Shown in pieces: positions 1 to 10,833 of a DNA stretch of 54,000 bases. The stretch covers positions 266,001-320,000 of the forward strand of contig CAJNDS010000624.1 of the NCBI GenBank assembly GCA_905221605.1, written 5' to 3'. Under the pieces are notes generated by a model. It was not told where the DNA came from and ran no database searches. It was given only the letters and a program-made list of their open reading frames with translations. Position numbers and translations under genes: made by a program. This DNA comes from Symbiodinium natans (lineage: Eukaryota; Sar; Dinophyceae; Suessiales; Symbiodiniaceae). The first letter of the stretch is position 1. Every line of letters begins with the position of its first letter.

Positions 1-45
1 ATATCCCCTACAAACCCTCTTTCCCCTATATACCCAGTATCCCCC

Positions 46-117
46 AGAAACCCTAAACCCTAAGCCTAGAACCTATAAACCCTAAACCCTACACCCTAAA
101 CCCACCTAAACACCCCC
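46..117. repeat. Degenerate CCCTAAA telomere-like tract
   Basis: C-rich heptamer-like units (CCCTAAA with CCCTACA, CCTATAAA variants). In the minus-strand sense this is a G-rich tract that starts just after the donor of the exon ending at 125. Confidence 0.85.
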
Positions 118-124
118 AACCAAC

Positions 125-1287
125 CGGGGCCCTGGCTTCCAGCGACCCGGGCGGCTTCGCGGCGGCACTGGGCGCCGGGGCCTTCGGGAAGCTGTGTGGT
201 CTCTGGGGTATCCCAAGGTTGGGGTTGAAGGTTTAGGGTTTAGGGTTTAGGGTTTAGGGCTTCGGGTTTAGGGTTTAGGGTTTAGGGCAGTTCAGGGTTT
301 CGGGTTGAGGGGGCTTTGGGGAATAATTTGGGGGACAACCTTTGAACCCCAACAGGCCCAAAATCTCGAACTTCTCAACGGACGGGTGCAGATTACAGAA
401 CTCTGGGGTGCAGAGATTGCTGTATGTTCAGGTCTCTGAAAGCATGGTCCCTCACAATGGGTTCTCCAATATAAGGAACTGCATCCCAGAAAAGCCAGAG
501 GCCCCATATTTTTAGAGAACAGCGTCGGCTGCCGCTCGGAAAAATCCGCAGGGTTCCAAGTCTGAAAGGAGGCTGCGAGTTTGGGTTCGGAATCCGAGTA
601 GGACCAACTCGGCTGTCTCTTGGCCACGAAGGATATAAAAGGCTATAACTAAATCCGAAATATTGCTGTGAACTCTACAGACCCTACTAAGACCCCGCAA
701 CTCAAACCTCTAAGACTCTAAGCCCTGCAGAAAGACACCCAACCAACCGAGCCGAGGCCAGCACGAGGCGCTGCGCCAGGCTCAGGGCGAAGCTCAGCCA
801 AAGCGGATTCAGGTCCACGTGGAAGCTGGCCGAAGCTTTAGGGTGCTAAGGCTTTAGGGTTGAGGGCTTTAGGGTTTAGGGTTTTGGGCTGCAGGGTTTA
901 GGGATTGGGGTTTGGGGGCTCTGGAAAGGTGCGTTTGGGTTTTTACAAGCAGGAAGCATCGAGGTGCTCAATAGGTTCCGGTGTAAACCAGTCTTTCGGC
1001 TCAGGCTACAGGGGTTCAGACAGCTGTTTTACAGACACTTTCACAGAGGGGTTAAGGTTTATGGGACTTATGGGGTTTAGGTTCCGCCACCATGCCAGAT
1101 AGCTCCTTGACATATTGAAACTTACACCTTAAGTGCGATTTAGGGAACTAAGTGGGTTTGAGGTTGACCCTACATCCTGACAAAAACGCAAGTTGGAGCC
1201 GAGGCCCGGGCGAGCCCACGAACGCCACGCACACGTTGGCGAATGGATCGTTGGTTCGCAGGGCCTTCGGCAAGGAGTCTTTCGCAG
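125..1287 (-). CDS. Three consecutive exons of an unidentified gene
   Basis: I do not recognise the protein. Three GC-rich open islands read on the minus strand as exons 1287-1188, 825-748 and 191-125, and their phases match (2 then 1 nt across both joins). Exon 1 contains NDPFANVCVAFVGSPGPRL; exon 2 contains FHVDLNPLWLSFALSLAQRL, a hydrophobic helix-like stretch; exon 3 is Pro/Ala-rich (FPKAPAPSAAAKPP). Splice sites seen: acceptor CCCGAG before 1287, GCCAG before 825, CACACAG before 191; donors GTTTTTG after 1188, GTTGGTTGGG after 748 and GTTGGTTGGGG after 125. The 556-nt intron between the last two exons ends in a long CCCTAAA-sense tract. The gene is incomplete: neither start nor stop is visible, and it continues past the window edge. 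The GC-rich islands are also open on the plus strand, so the strand rests on phase agreement and on the strand of the clear genes. Confidence 0.55.
229..288. repeat. TTTAGGG telomere-like tract
   Basis: About eight TTTAGGG units with one TTCGGG variant. In the minus sense it is CCCTAAA placed 40-100 nt upstream of the acceptor at 192, i.e. the 3' end of the 747-192 intron. Confidence 0.9.
838..930. repeat. Degenerate TTTAGGG tract
   Basis: G-rich heptamer-like units (CTTTAGGG, TTGAGGG, TTTTGGG). In the minus sense this is the C-rich 3' end of the intron whose acceptor lies at 826. Confidence 0.75.
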
Positions 1288-1810
1288 CTCGGGGGGTATC
1301 CCGATATGCCAGAGACAGAAGTAGCTACAAGAGCTCTGTGTACTAAATATTTCTACTACGGACAGGAATGCTAGCTCGCTTAGAGACTCAGGTTAACCAC
1401 TCGGGCTGTATACTGTTGACATGTGTGTTTACTCCGCAGAACACCTTCCACTGCAAATGCTGGCAACTCTCAGACCTTGCAGACGGTAGGTCCTGTGGCC
1501 ACTCGTTCCCGGCTCGCTCGCCACTCCCGCGTTCAGCATTTACGGCTTAGGGATTTGGGGTTTGGATCTACGGTTTGGGGTGTCGGGCTCAGGGCACTAA
1601 ATCCTCAACACCTGAGCCTGCACTGCAATCAATGGGGTAAGGTAAGATTCTCTTTCATTTACGCCATAAAGCAAGCAAGGGCATTCGTATTTGCTTTTGC
1701 ACAGCTTCTTCTGGGACCTATGAATGTTGATTCACAAGCGGATGAATGGCGCGTGCCAGCTTCTGGTACTTTTGCCTCCCTAACGTGGCATCTCCTCCAA
1801 CCTCCCCTGT

Positions 1811-1878
1811 CCCTAAAAACCCGAAACCCTAATTAAACAGTAAAACCCTAAACCCTAAACCCTAATTAAACCCTAAAC
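1811..1878. repeat. CCCTAAA tract with CCCTAATTAAA junctions
   Basis: Three clean CCCTAAA units plus two CCCTAATTAAAC junctions. A reverse-complement form of the same junction (TTTAATTAGGG) is found in the tract at 26,022-26,098. Confidence 0.85.
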
Positions 1879-1917
1879 AATTCCCAGACTCAAGCCCGCA
1901 AACCCTAGGCCAAAGAC

Positions 1918-1950
1918 CAGGCCTGCGCCATGGCGCCCGCGCCGGGCAAC
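1918..1950 (-). CDS. Candidate 33-nt exon
   Basis: Ten full codons (LPGAGAMAQA) between a good acceptor (AGTTTTACAG before 1950) and a GT donor (GTCTTTGGC after 1918). It is flanked by telomere-like tracts at both sides in the same arrangement as other exons. It is too short to identify or to be certain of. Confidence 0.35.
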
Positions 1951-1990
1951 CTGTAAAACTGCGTCTCTTTGGGGAGGCTTGGAGCTCACA

Positions 1991-2022
1991 GGGTTTAGGG
2001 TTTAGGGTTTAGGGTTTAGGGT
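1991..2022. repeat. TTTAGGG tract (about 4 units)
   Basis: Clean tandem TTTAGGG. With the tract at 1811-1878 it brackets the exon-like island at 1918-1950. Confidence 0.9.
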
Positions 2023-2694
2023 GTGCAGGGAGGGAGGGTTTAGGGCTTGGTTGTGGTTTGTATAGGGAGCAGGGTGTAGGAGAAGGGAGTTGGGGGTAAG
2101 CAGGGTTGGGAGTTTAAAGGTTTGATAACTACTGTAATTATAGCTCTCAGGGGCTACGTGTAGGGATTGCTTCCGGGTCGTGAACTGGGGAGTGACAGTC
2201 AAAGAAGAGAGCTTTAGGACCTTTTTAGGGTTGGCAGCTCCCTTTCTCTAGGGGATAAGATTAGGGGGACCCTTGGGGAGATAGACCCTCTGAATAAGGT
2301 CCCTGTTTCAGAGCCAGAAGAGGGTTCAGAAGGGTTCCACCCGAATCCTACCGGATTCTCTGGCGAGAGGCTGCGCTGCCGCCCGGCGTGCCGAGGGAGA
2401 GGGAGCCGCAGGGGCGAGCTGACCTCTAGGGTTTAGGGTTTAGGGTTTAGGGGGTTGCCAGGCAAACGGGCGAAGGACCAGCTGCTGTTGCGGGGGAGTT
2501 TGGATTGAGACTGAGACAGTTCGACTTTTGAGGGTTCAGGAGTTCTGAAAAGGTTCTCATTCTTGGGGAGGGATCTTCTTGCCAGTCTCCATGGTCCTAT
2601 TTTCCCGCATTTTTGGATCCGCCTCCCCCACTATTAGGTGCGCGACGTTGAGGTGTGTTTGAGGAGGAGCCCTGAAAGGTCCGGGAGGTACTCT

Positions 2695-2736
<42 letters not shown>

Positions 2737-3345
2737 CGGGGGGAAGGGAGGAGGTGCAGGTAACCCTCGATCCTGAAACCCGAAGCCATTAAAAACAAGA
2801 ATGCACGTCATTACACGTCATGGCGCATCCTGGGGCACAGGGGAGTGACGGAGCCCAGGCCCACACACGCAAGCGTCAGGGCAGTGTCAGGCAAACCCCT
2901 GTCAGGGGCGCTGGATTCAGGCAGAGGTTTGTTTCCGAGTGTCTAAGACTGGGCTCGAGTTTCTTGCTTGCATGTTGCAAGATTGGGTGAAAATAAATCA
3001 ACCACTCAGGCAACTCACCAACATGTTGACGCAAGCTGCTCGGCTTTCTTCGCCGGTGCATACATGCAACATGCATACATGCTCTGCGAACCTGGAAACT
3101 GTGTTTTTGTGCCAACCTACACATTCCTAGATTCTAAAGCTTGAGAAAAATACTCCGGGACAGGCAGCACGCGCACCTGCTCCAAGTGGACAAAGGCGAA
3201 AGCCCTCCAGCCTCAACGACACAAGCTGTACATAAACCGTACACACGTAGTGTACCTGCGAAGCGCCCTCAAAGGGGTGGGACACCTGCCGACCACACAA
3301 TTCGGGAATGTTTTCAGTTTCCTCCTTCTCCTTTGTCTTGGCTAC
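2023..3345. other. No defensible gene; short G-rich and poly-G sequence
   Basis: The stretch contains a TTTAGGG tract (2426-2452), a GC-rich island before it (2350-2425) that is open but has no convincing codon signal, and a T11-G32 homopolymer run. I see no recognisable gene. Confidence 0.6.
2694..2743. repeat. T-run followed by a 32-nt poly-G run
   Basis: Homopolymer T (2694-2704) then G (2705-2736) interrupted only by one C near the end. Assembly length may be unreliable here. Confidence 0.95.
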
Positions 3346-3434
3346 CTCCTCCCTTTTCCTCTTCCTCGGTTCGGTCCGCCTCGTCTACCTCCTCATCAGA
3401 AGAGAACTCCGCCCACAATCGCCGAGTGGTGACG
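3346..3434 (-). CDS. Candidate exon encoding an acidic segment
   Basis: The minus-strand frame reads VTTRRLWAEFSSDEEVDEAD followed by a Glu-rich stretch, between acceptor GTCTGCAG (before 3434) and donor GTAGCC (after 3346). Codon choice is GC-ending and the acidic composition is protein-like. The family is unknown. No neighbouring exon could be joined with confidence. Confidence 0.5.
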
Positions 3435-5878
3435 CTGCAGACCGGCGAGTACGACCAGGTGGAGCGCTGGATGTCTTGTCGCGGCAGCAAACAAAATGGA
3501 TGGCCGGGGCCAGTGCAATTTGCAAAGTGTCCGGCAGTCCTCCGTATCAAATGCTGATTTCCCAGACGCAAGCCATCAAACACATAGACCAGCCCTGACA
3601 ACTAATAGTATAAAGACCAACTATTCCCACGATTACTGTCGCTTCATACTGTGTTGAAGGGCTGCTAAGAGCTGTAAACCTGCAAACCTGAATCCTAAAC
3701 CTCTGAGCCTTCAGCTCTCAACCGAGGACTGGTCTAAGGCCAGCACCTTCGCTGCCACTTTGCCTAGCGCCTGCTCCTCAGGTCGGGATTCGGGGCAAAC
3801 TGGCCGCTACGCAACTCTCGCTCCTAAGACACCCTACGGGGCTTTCGGGATCTAGGGATGTTTTTTGGCTGGCCTGGATACCAGGGAGTCTCTGGCAAAA
3901 GCCTCTGATCTTGATTGCTAGAAAACTTCTTAACTCAACCGCATGACGTTCTGATCCCGGCAGCGACTTCCAAACACCAACGCCCACAACTTTAGACCTG
4001 AAACTGCCTGAAACGCTAAACCGCGAAAACAACCCAGGAGGCTGCAGATACCAAGTCCACAAGGGCACATTGAGGTTCCCCTGTGGTTGCATGTAGCTTT
4101 CCGCAGTCGATACGCACCGAAGCCCAACGACGGATAACATCTTACAAAAGTCATGACTCCAGCATGAGACGTGTGGGTGAAAGTACATAATATTCTGCCG
4201 CAGGTATTACTGGTAACAACTGTCGTTGTAAGCCCCGCCGCATAAGCTCTGAGTCAAAAGACCTCTGTTCAGGACAATTCGTGTCGACACAGGGCTCAAG
4301 GCTTGAGCTCCCCTAAACCCTAAACCCTAAACCTTAAACTCACATGCTCGGCTCCAGACGACCTCGCTTGCACAGGGGTCCAGGTCGTATCCTTGGCTTC
4401 TCGGTGTAGGCGGTTTAGGCTACAGTCCTAAGCATTGGGACTCATGGGCTGCAAGTGTCCCAGTAGCCTTCAAAAACTTAATGCAATGGACAACCCAACC
4501 CGCATACCAAAAACAAGCTTGTACCTTCATCCAGGGCAGGTATGCCCAAGAATCCATTCAAAGCAGATCTCCCCAAGCGTGAGCTTAAACCGGATCGACT
4601 CCCCGAGCCCAAGCTAAACCCTGATTTTAGGGCCGCAGCTCGCCAGGACGGCAAGGGGGGGTCGCCCGTCATGGCCCTGCAGTTGCTCGGCTCTCAGCAG
4701 ACTCTTTTTTTGGGTGCCCAAGACAATGTACTGGCCCATTTTTTCATTCTCCAAGGTTCGTGCTCAGTTGCATACTATATGCCCGAAGCCTCTAACTGAC
4801 AGTAGGTGTCCCTTCTGAAGCATCGCGCACCTCATAGACGAGCCTCAGGTGGTGCAGCGACATAAGCAGCTGCAACTGGCGGGGAGGTGTTGGCGTTCCT
4901 TAAACCCCCACCTCCCAACCCGCCCCCCCATGAGTCGCCTTGAAAGTCTCAAATACCCACCGAGCCCCCAAATGCCCAACTGACCCTCCACAACCAGCCC
5001 CAAAAATCCATGAAGTCATTCCTCCTCAAAGCTTGCCGTGCTTCGAGCTCAAGCTTTCTTTTTGAAGAGGCGCTGAACTTACAAACACCAGTGTAAACCC
5101 TGTATGACAACCCTCTCCATACACCCCGTCAACCATATTGGCACACCTTCAGCCGGCTGCTGAAACCCCCCGCTGCTGAAACCCGAGCGTCCCTATAAGC
5201 CCTGAACGGCCCTACGAGCCCGAAATCATTTGCAGTTGCCTGGCGGGTGCTCGCCGCGCCCGCCGCTGCAGCCTCCTCTGCCTGGCTTCAGAACAGCGTT
5301 AAAGCCTTTATAGCTTCAGGGTTGTTACTCGGATCCCAGTTGGAACTTCCGATTTTGGATGAAGGGGGGGTATGGTTGACTACCCAGACCCCCACTTGTA
5401 GCTCCTTTTGCCGGGACCCTCATTTGCCAATTCGATTTGGTCGGGAAGTTGAGGCGGCTGTTGGCACATGTCTCTGTCACCTCTGAGCTCTTCTGAGCCT
5501 CTCCTGCTGCATCTGTTGAACCTCTGCTGTGCGTTGCTTCCGCCTTTCCTGGCGCCTGAGCCCCTCTCTTCTCTTTCGGGTTCTGGATCTTTCTGAGCCT
5601 CTTCTCCTCATTCTTCTCCTGGTGGGTCACTCGATCGAAAGAAATGCTTCTTCTTTCAATCTTGTCAGTGCCACTCGATGTGGTCAATAGATGCCGATTA
5701 CCCGGACCGCGGAAATTCAGTCTTCACGTGGGCCCAACTATTCGTTGAAACCCATCCTCAAAAAACACATACTGTGTCAATGGCCCTACGCGATGACTAA
5801 GCTCACACCCCGAATACAGTAATTACAAGGACTCCCCCCAAACCCCTAAACCCTGGTATGGGGAAAAACTCCCAAAAT
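3435..5878. other. Mostly non-coding; one possible exon near 4.65 kb
   Basis: Three clean CCCTAAA units lie at 4314-4338 and degenerate C-rich sequence at 4880-5240. A short minus-strand open segment (GHDGRPPLAVLASC) near 4,670-4,625 follows a CTGCAG acceptor and may be an exon. A GC-rich island at 5,238-5,300 is open on both strands. Nothing here could be joined into a gene. Confidence 0.4.
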
Positions 5879-5933
5879 CTCGGCAGAATTCGGCGCCTCC
5901 GAGTCGCTGTCACAGAAAGAGGCGCGCCGAGCA
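5879..5933 (-). CDS. Candidate exon in a telomere-like bracket
   Basis: The minus frame reads ARRASFCDSDSEAPNSAE after acceptor CGCGCCAG. The downstream donor is unclear (a GA donor would fit). CCCTAAA-like sequence lies to the left and TTTAGGG-like sequence to the right on the plus strand, as for the better supported exons. Confidence 0.35.
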
Positions 5934-5956
5934 CTGGCGCGGGAAGGGAGGTGTCG

Positions 5957-7643
5957 TTTAGGGTTCAGGGCTCATAAGGGGGTTTAGGGCTTAGGGTTTA
6001 GGGTTTATAGGGTTCTGGCTCATGGGGGTAAGGTGTAGATTTCGGGTTCTGGGGCCTTCAGAGCACGCGTTTGCAGATGTCAGAGGGCGTGGGAGGCTTT
6101 GGGTGATAGAGGTCATCTTTGGAGTGGCCTTTTTGGGGCCATCTTGCGGTGCCATCTTGGAGTGGACTTGGCTTCTGGGGATGTTCTTAGAGTGGTCTCG
6201 GAATGCTCCTGAAATGGGCTTACACTATTTGGGGACGCCGACAGAACTGGTTTACGAATTTCCTGTTCTTAAACAGACAGTGAAAAATCTCCATGCCGCC
6301 TTTATGACCTGCCCACAATGCGACCCTGGAGCCATCCCCCCAGACCTCGACTGCGACGAGGACAGCGCTTGGTCGCCACGGTCTTGCCGGTCTCCCAGAA
6401 CATGCCTCAGGCGCAGAATTTCTAAGGCTGTTGGGGAGTTGGGGGGTCTTAGGGCTTGAGGCTTATGGTCAGGAAAGTTTAGGTTGCACACCCCTCAAAT
6501 ACAGTCAAGGAGTTTGGGCATCTGCCTCGGTCGGCCCTAACGCCCCTAGATCGTGATTTGGAAGGCCACCGAGCTGGCCCTACAAACCTTGGCCCTATGA
6601 GACCCGCAACCCCATAGGCCGAGGTTAACCAAACCTACAAGCCCTACAAGCCCTAAACCCCTATTTTGAGCCCCTACGAGCCCTGAACCCAGGCAGCCGA
6701 ACTCAGCTCATGGTAGTGTTATTTAGCGTTTCAGGGCTTCCTGGGCCACTCCTGAGAAACTTAGGAGAATGATGGATATACGGAAACCCTAAACCCCTAA
6801 AGACCCTATACAACCCCAAACCCCTTTGGGTTCAATGATTTTTCTTGGGGGGCTCGAGGTGCTGAGGGCTGTGAACCGGGTGGCCCGGGGCTTCTAGGCC
6901 GCAGGCTCGACTTTGCGCATCGTGAGCTTGAGGTCCAGGGCCTGGCTGAGGGTTGAGGGATTATCGGATTGAGGGTTTTGGACTTAGGGTTTGTGGGTAT
7001 ATGGCTTATAAGGGTTGAGGGTTTAGGGCTTAGGGTTGAGGGTTTCTGGTCTCGGGTTTGAGAGCTTGGGGATTACGGCTTAGAGTTTAGGATTTTGGGG
7101 TTTGAGAGCTTAGGGATTCGGGCTTTTGTATTGGGCCCCAAGCTCAATCCTCAAAACCGGATGCCTGAAGCCATATACCCTAAGTCCCACACTCGCGACC
7201 TTGAGGAAGATCCCGGTTTCAGAGCCGACTTGAGTGGAGTAGGATTTTTAACTGGGGGGTGCCATTTTTTGCGGTTCTTACAATGAAGGGCAGCAGTATT
7301 TTGGGGGGCATACCAGGACGCCCCCTGTTTTGGGAGTTTCTCGAATGGGACCCGACACTGGCTGCCTGTGCCCGATGGGGGGATGTTCACTTGCTGCGCT
7401 GGGCTTACATGGCCTTATGTTTTAATTGCCTAGTAGTTGCTGCTTCCTTCTAAGTGTTAGTATTTTTGGGGGGGTTGTTCGCGTTGCTACAGGAAGATGT
7501 ATCTTCAGAAGAAATCCGTCTTTCCCAGCTGGCCAAGGCGCGAGGGTTGGTGTCAGGGTGATGCGCGCTCCGTGTGCGGAGTTGCTCGACTAGGGATCGC
7601 TCACTTTGCACCGAAGACCACAAAAAGCATCGACCAATTTGAT
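5957..7643. other. Degenerate telomere-like DNA without a defensible gene
   Basis: G-rich tracts lie at 5957-6030 and 6948-7110, C-rich tracts at 6600-6690 and 6783-6830. A small island (6,895-6,950) reads LSQALDLKLTMRKVEPAA on minus and could be an exon. A plus-strand open frame at 7259-7453 looks partly protein-like (WDPTLAACARWGDVHLLRW), but no conserved feature supports it. Confidence 0.4.
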
Positions 7644-7841
7644 CTAACAAGCGCGCTTGCGCGCATGTATCTCGCACAGGGCTTGGCGATCCCATCGTCG
7701 GCTGAATTTAGACTTCTCCCTGCCGGGCTGCTCGGCCTTCTTTGGGCCCTTGGCTTCTGCGTGGCTGTTCCACACCTTTCGAACCCCTCGATCTGGCTTG
7801 AAATTGTCGGCTGGGCGTTGGCAGCCGGGTGCCTGACAGGA
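7644..7841 (-). CDS. Terminal exon of an unidentified Cys/His-containing protein
   Basis: Sixty-five codons then TAG (7646-7644), after a strong acceptor (TGTGCCTGTGCAG before 7841). The peptide begins SCQAPGCQRPADNFKPDRG and ends ALCEIHARKRAC. The C-x4-C near the start and C-x2-H plus a final C near the end look like a small metal-binding site (inference); the middle is Lys/Arg-rich and hydrophilic. Upstream exons should lie between 7.85 and 8.5 kb but I could not define them. It is the next gene downstream of the CNOT9 homologue on the same strand. The family is not recognised. Confidence 0.6.
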   Translation of the reverse strand, partial: SCQAPGCQRPADNFKPDRGVRKVWNSHAEAKGPKKAEQPGREKSKFSRRWDRQALCEIHARKRAC

Positions 7842-7892
7842 CTGCACAGGCACAGGGTGCTAGCAGGGGGGTCACGCAAGCCATTATGCTAA

Positions 7893-8515
7893 CTCTCGCT
7901 TCTGCATCACCATCATAGTTGCTACCACTGCTTTGTTGCCACTACTCCTACCTTCCAAGAATACGACTTCGAATATACGAGCAATGTCATTGCCAGTGTA
8001 ACTGCCATCGTCATTCATACCGGACCATTTTCTCGCTATTTCTTACAATTACTTTAACGTCAACTAGGACCATTGCTATTTATTTCGCGACTTCAACCTG
8101 CGGATCTCATTTTCCCAACAGCATCAGCTAGCGCGGTCAGGACCCAGGTCGACAAAGGGTTCCCACATATGGAAGCCCACCGAATTAAGCATGATTCTTA
8201 CTATGTCCAAAGGCAATTAATCTCTTAGGGTCGGGGTCCAAGATACCTGTAGCTGAGGGCAAGCGACCAATGCAACCGCACAGCTGGGACATCCCTTACA
8301 GTCATGCCCTAGAAACTTCAACATGAAAGCAAACTCGAGACATTCCACTGCAAGGCTCTGCACACTGATTGGTGCCGAGTGATTACTCCTCCTGGGCTCA
8401 CAACCTCTTCCAGAGCACGAGCCTGACATTCAGACTCTGATTGAAGGATTGCGAGCTTCGGGATTGAATGCATTGATGCAACATGAAATCAGGGCTTCCG
8501 GGCAGCTCACGGGTC
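7893..8515. other. Gap between two minus-strand genes
   Basis: No telomere-like tract and no clear exon. It should contain the 3' UTR of the CNOT9 homologue and the 5' part of the gene ending at 7644; I cannot place either. Confidence 0.4.
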
Positions 8516-9492
8516 TCACTGGTCTGCATTCTGCTCCTGTCTCATCATGATCAGGAACTCAGTCCATGCGTTTCTGGTCTGCAAGTCCTCTGCCAAGAAA
8601 CTGCGCAGAGGTTCCGGCATTGCGTCTTGATGAAAGATCCCTGGCAAGCACAGGGCCAGCACCCTCCGTGCGCGGGCATCCTCAGCCAGCTTCCGATAAC
8701 ATGCCACAACCAGAGAAAACAATCTTATTGAGGGCCGCTGTGCAAGGAAGCCCATCACTTTCGCCAACGACGTGGCTCCCGCATAGAAACGTTCCGGCGA
8801 GTCGCACATGTAGCTCAAGATTTGTCGGCGAGAAAGAGCTGTCTTCAGGATCAAAGCCGCTAGCCATCTGCAAGATTCGCAGCCATATTCCTCAGCTCAC
8901 ACACAAGTTGCAAGGCGTACAGAAAAAACTGCCAATCTGACGTGGCCTTCAAAAAAAGACTGAAAAGCAGGCTTGACCAACGCCTAGTTTCTAGGTTCTT
9001 TAGGCACAGCGGGATGATTTCGGTGCCCAACAGCTGCTCCGTGGCTGCTTCGTGGTTCCGTGAAAGCATTGCTGCAATGATGCTGAGTGCACGTGTACGC
9101 AATATCTCCAGGCGGTAATCTCCGAACTCATTCAAACAGGGATATAGCACCTGAGGCATCCCGGCCGAAAGCAGCGAATGGCAGGTGTCAGAGTGCTGTG
9201 TCATGTAGTAGAGCACCCCCAACGCATTGTTCGCACGTGCGATTGCAGCTGCTGTCAAGGCTGCAGGCCTTGCTAGCTGCGGATAGACGTGCACCACCTC
9301 CCCAAGTAGAATACTGACCGTGCCGAAGGAAGACCAAAGCAATGGTGCCAGCACTGCCTTCTCGCCAGGATAGGTAGCTGATTTTCGAAGACTTTGTTGT
9401 GCCCACTCGTTTAGCGCGCGTAAGGCCTCAACTCTTCGATCACCTGCCTGTAAGTCCTGGATGAAGCACCCAACGAGAAGAAAGTCATCCAT
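8516..9492 (-). CDS. CNOT9/Rcd1/Caf40 homologue, CCR4-NOT subunit (two exons)
   Basis: Homologue of CNOT9 (Rcd1, yeast Caf40), the armadillo-repeat subunit of the CCR4-NOT deadenylase complex, which binds CNOT1 and RNA-regulatory partners in the cytoplasm. The model is exon 1 9492-8984 and exon 2 8867-8516, coding 286 residues against about 299 in human CNOT9. Conserved segments: LAPLLWSSFGT (residues 48-58), a helix-rich middle, TEIIPLCL (157-164) just before the intron, then SYMCDSPERF and VVACYRKLAEDARARRVL in exon 2. The 116-nt intron fits a GC-AG pair (AG/GCGTTGG at 8983, TTGCAG at 8868) in phase 2; that join skips about five residues relative to the animal protein, so the donor may differ slightly. 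The N-terminal helix region carries an insertion of about 12 residues before LAPLLW compared with animals. The start ATG at 9492 lies only 23 bp after the stop of the upstream gene. Codons end preferentially in G or C. Confidence 0.93.
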
Positions 9493-9515
9493 GTTTGACT
9501 GCGCACGGTTTCTTA
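9493..9515 (-). promoter_or_regulatory. 23-bp intergenic spacer with possible trans-splice acceptor
   Basis: Only 23 bp separate the TAG of the upstream gene (9518-9516) from the ATG of the CNOT9 homologue. An AG at 9500-9499 (GTGCGCAG) could receive a spliced leader, as is general in dinoflagellates (established); there is no polypyrimidine tract, so use of this AG is inference. Confidence 0.4.
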
Positions 9516-9670
9516 CTATTTTTTCTGGGCTTGGGCCTCAAGTGACTCAATTGAGGTGCTGGGTATCAAGATCAATGCAAGGATGGAGAAGCAGATGACA
9601 AACACGCTGCCCAGCAGTGGATGGCTCCCAGCGAACTGCTGCCAGTGCATCATGAAATGTTCATAATCAA
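9516..9670 (-). CDS. 3' exon of an unidentified membrane protein
   Basis: Fifty codons then TAG. The peptide DYEHFMMHWQQFAGSH is followed by a hydrophobic segment of about 20 residues (PLLGSVFVICFSILALILIP) and a polar tail (SIESLEAQAQKK), i.e. one C-terminal transmembrane helix with a short charged tail. The acceptor is CGCTAG before 9670. The exons at 10,833-10,693 and 12,948-12,874 lie upstream on the same strand and may belong to the same gene, but I could not connect them. No family recognised. Confidence 0.7.
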
Positions 9671-10692
9671 CTAGCGCCCGACTAGAAGGTTAAATGGGCG
9701 CTCGCAACACACAACTTGCACAACTTGTCAGGCGAGAAAGGCACATGCAACGGTCGTCCATTTTAGTGCAGGACTCCCCACAGCTTAGACTTGATTGGGA
9801 GGCCATAGACAGTGATTTGGTCTCCCGACGCCCCGCCAACAGTGAAACCAAGCTGGCCCCACAATGGGAGGGCTCACCTAGCCTCACATTCCATGCCAAG
9901 GTACAAGGGCCAAGAAGCCACGAAGCAGTGCCCGGCAGAGAGACACAGAGGGAGAAAGAACGCCTATGCCGCCGCAAACAATACACAGCTCAGTTTGTCA
10001 ATCCTCTCGACTCCGGAAGCGCATGATCGGTTCCAGGAAGATACCCTGCAAAAACCAAGGAAGCGCAGCGCCTGACAACCTCGCAACCCCTTCAGACACC
10101 CTAGACTCTACGATACTTTACGCATAAGCCCGAAGATGCAACCCAACCCGACATGCCGCCACTCTGACTCCCAGGAACGTCGGGATGCAGCGCACCTCCG
10201 GGATGCTCCTCTACTGATACCCATCCCTTCCATGGCTGCCTTTGCTCCGGGGACAGGAGGCCCTAAAGAGTTTACTTCAGAATCCTTCAGACATTCCTTG
10301 ACATCGCTGACCAGGCCATGTCCGAATGCCGGCTATAGAACATTCCTTTAAGGCAGAGGGTATTGAAGCCTTCGGGTTTGGGGGGTTCCTTCTCTGATAG
10401 TGTAGGGTGCCAACAAAGGTGAATCATCTGGCTCGGGATAGCCATGGCTCTTCGGAGGGATTGCGGTTTGGAGATCAGGTGTTTAGGGTTCCAAGCTGGC
10501 CAAGCTGCCTCCGTCGACGCATCTCCGGCTCCGCGTCAAGGCAGCCAACGAAGATCCGAAAGGTCCATGAACACCTGATATACATGGGCTAACGTATGTC
10601 CACAGCTAGGCAACTTTGTAAAAAATGTAAGATGTCAACACCACGCATGTAGAGGCAAATGAAATTCGTCTTGCTAGGAGCAACTCTCACAC

Positions 10693-10833
10693 TTAGAAAT
10701 ACAGCCTTTGGAGTCCAGGTTTCGGGGGCCTTCTGCAAACAGAAGGTTGAGGACAAGGCCGACATCCGTGCACAGGTTGCGGCTGGGAGGGGTGGAAAAC
10801 AGAGCTGCCACAGAGTTGGCATCTTCACTGCCA
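10693..10833 (-). CDS. Candidate exon, unidentified
   Basis: Forty-six codons in phase 1-2 between acceptor TTGTATAG (before 10833) and donor GTGTGAG (after 10693). The peptide includes GSEDANSVAALFSTPPSR and LCTDVGLVLNLLFAEGPR, a balanced globular-looking composition. Probably part of the gene that ends at 9516. Confidence 0.6.

Noticed and set aside
1-300. Possible true chromosome end at the left edge
   Set aside because: The tracts are short, degenerate and interrupted by exon-like DNA, and the same pattern recurs throughout the window, so these are interstitial.
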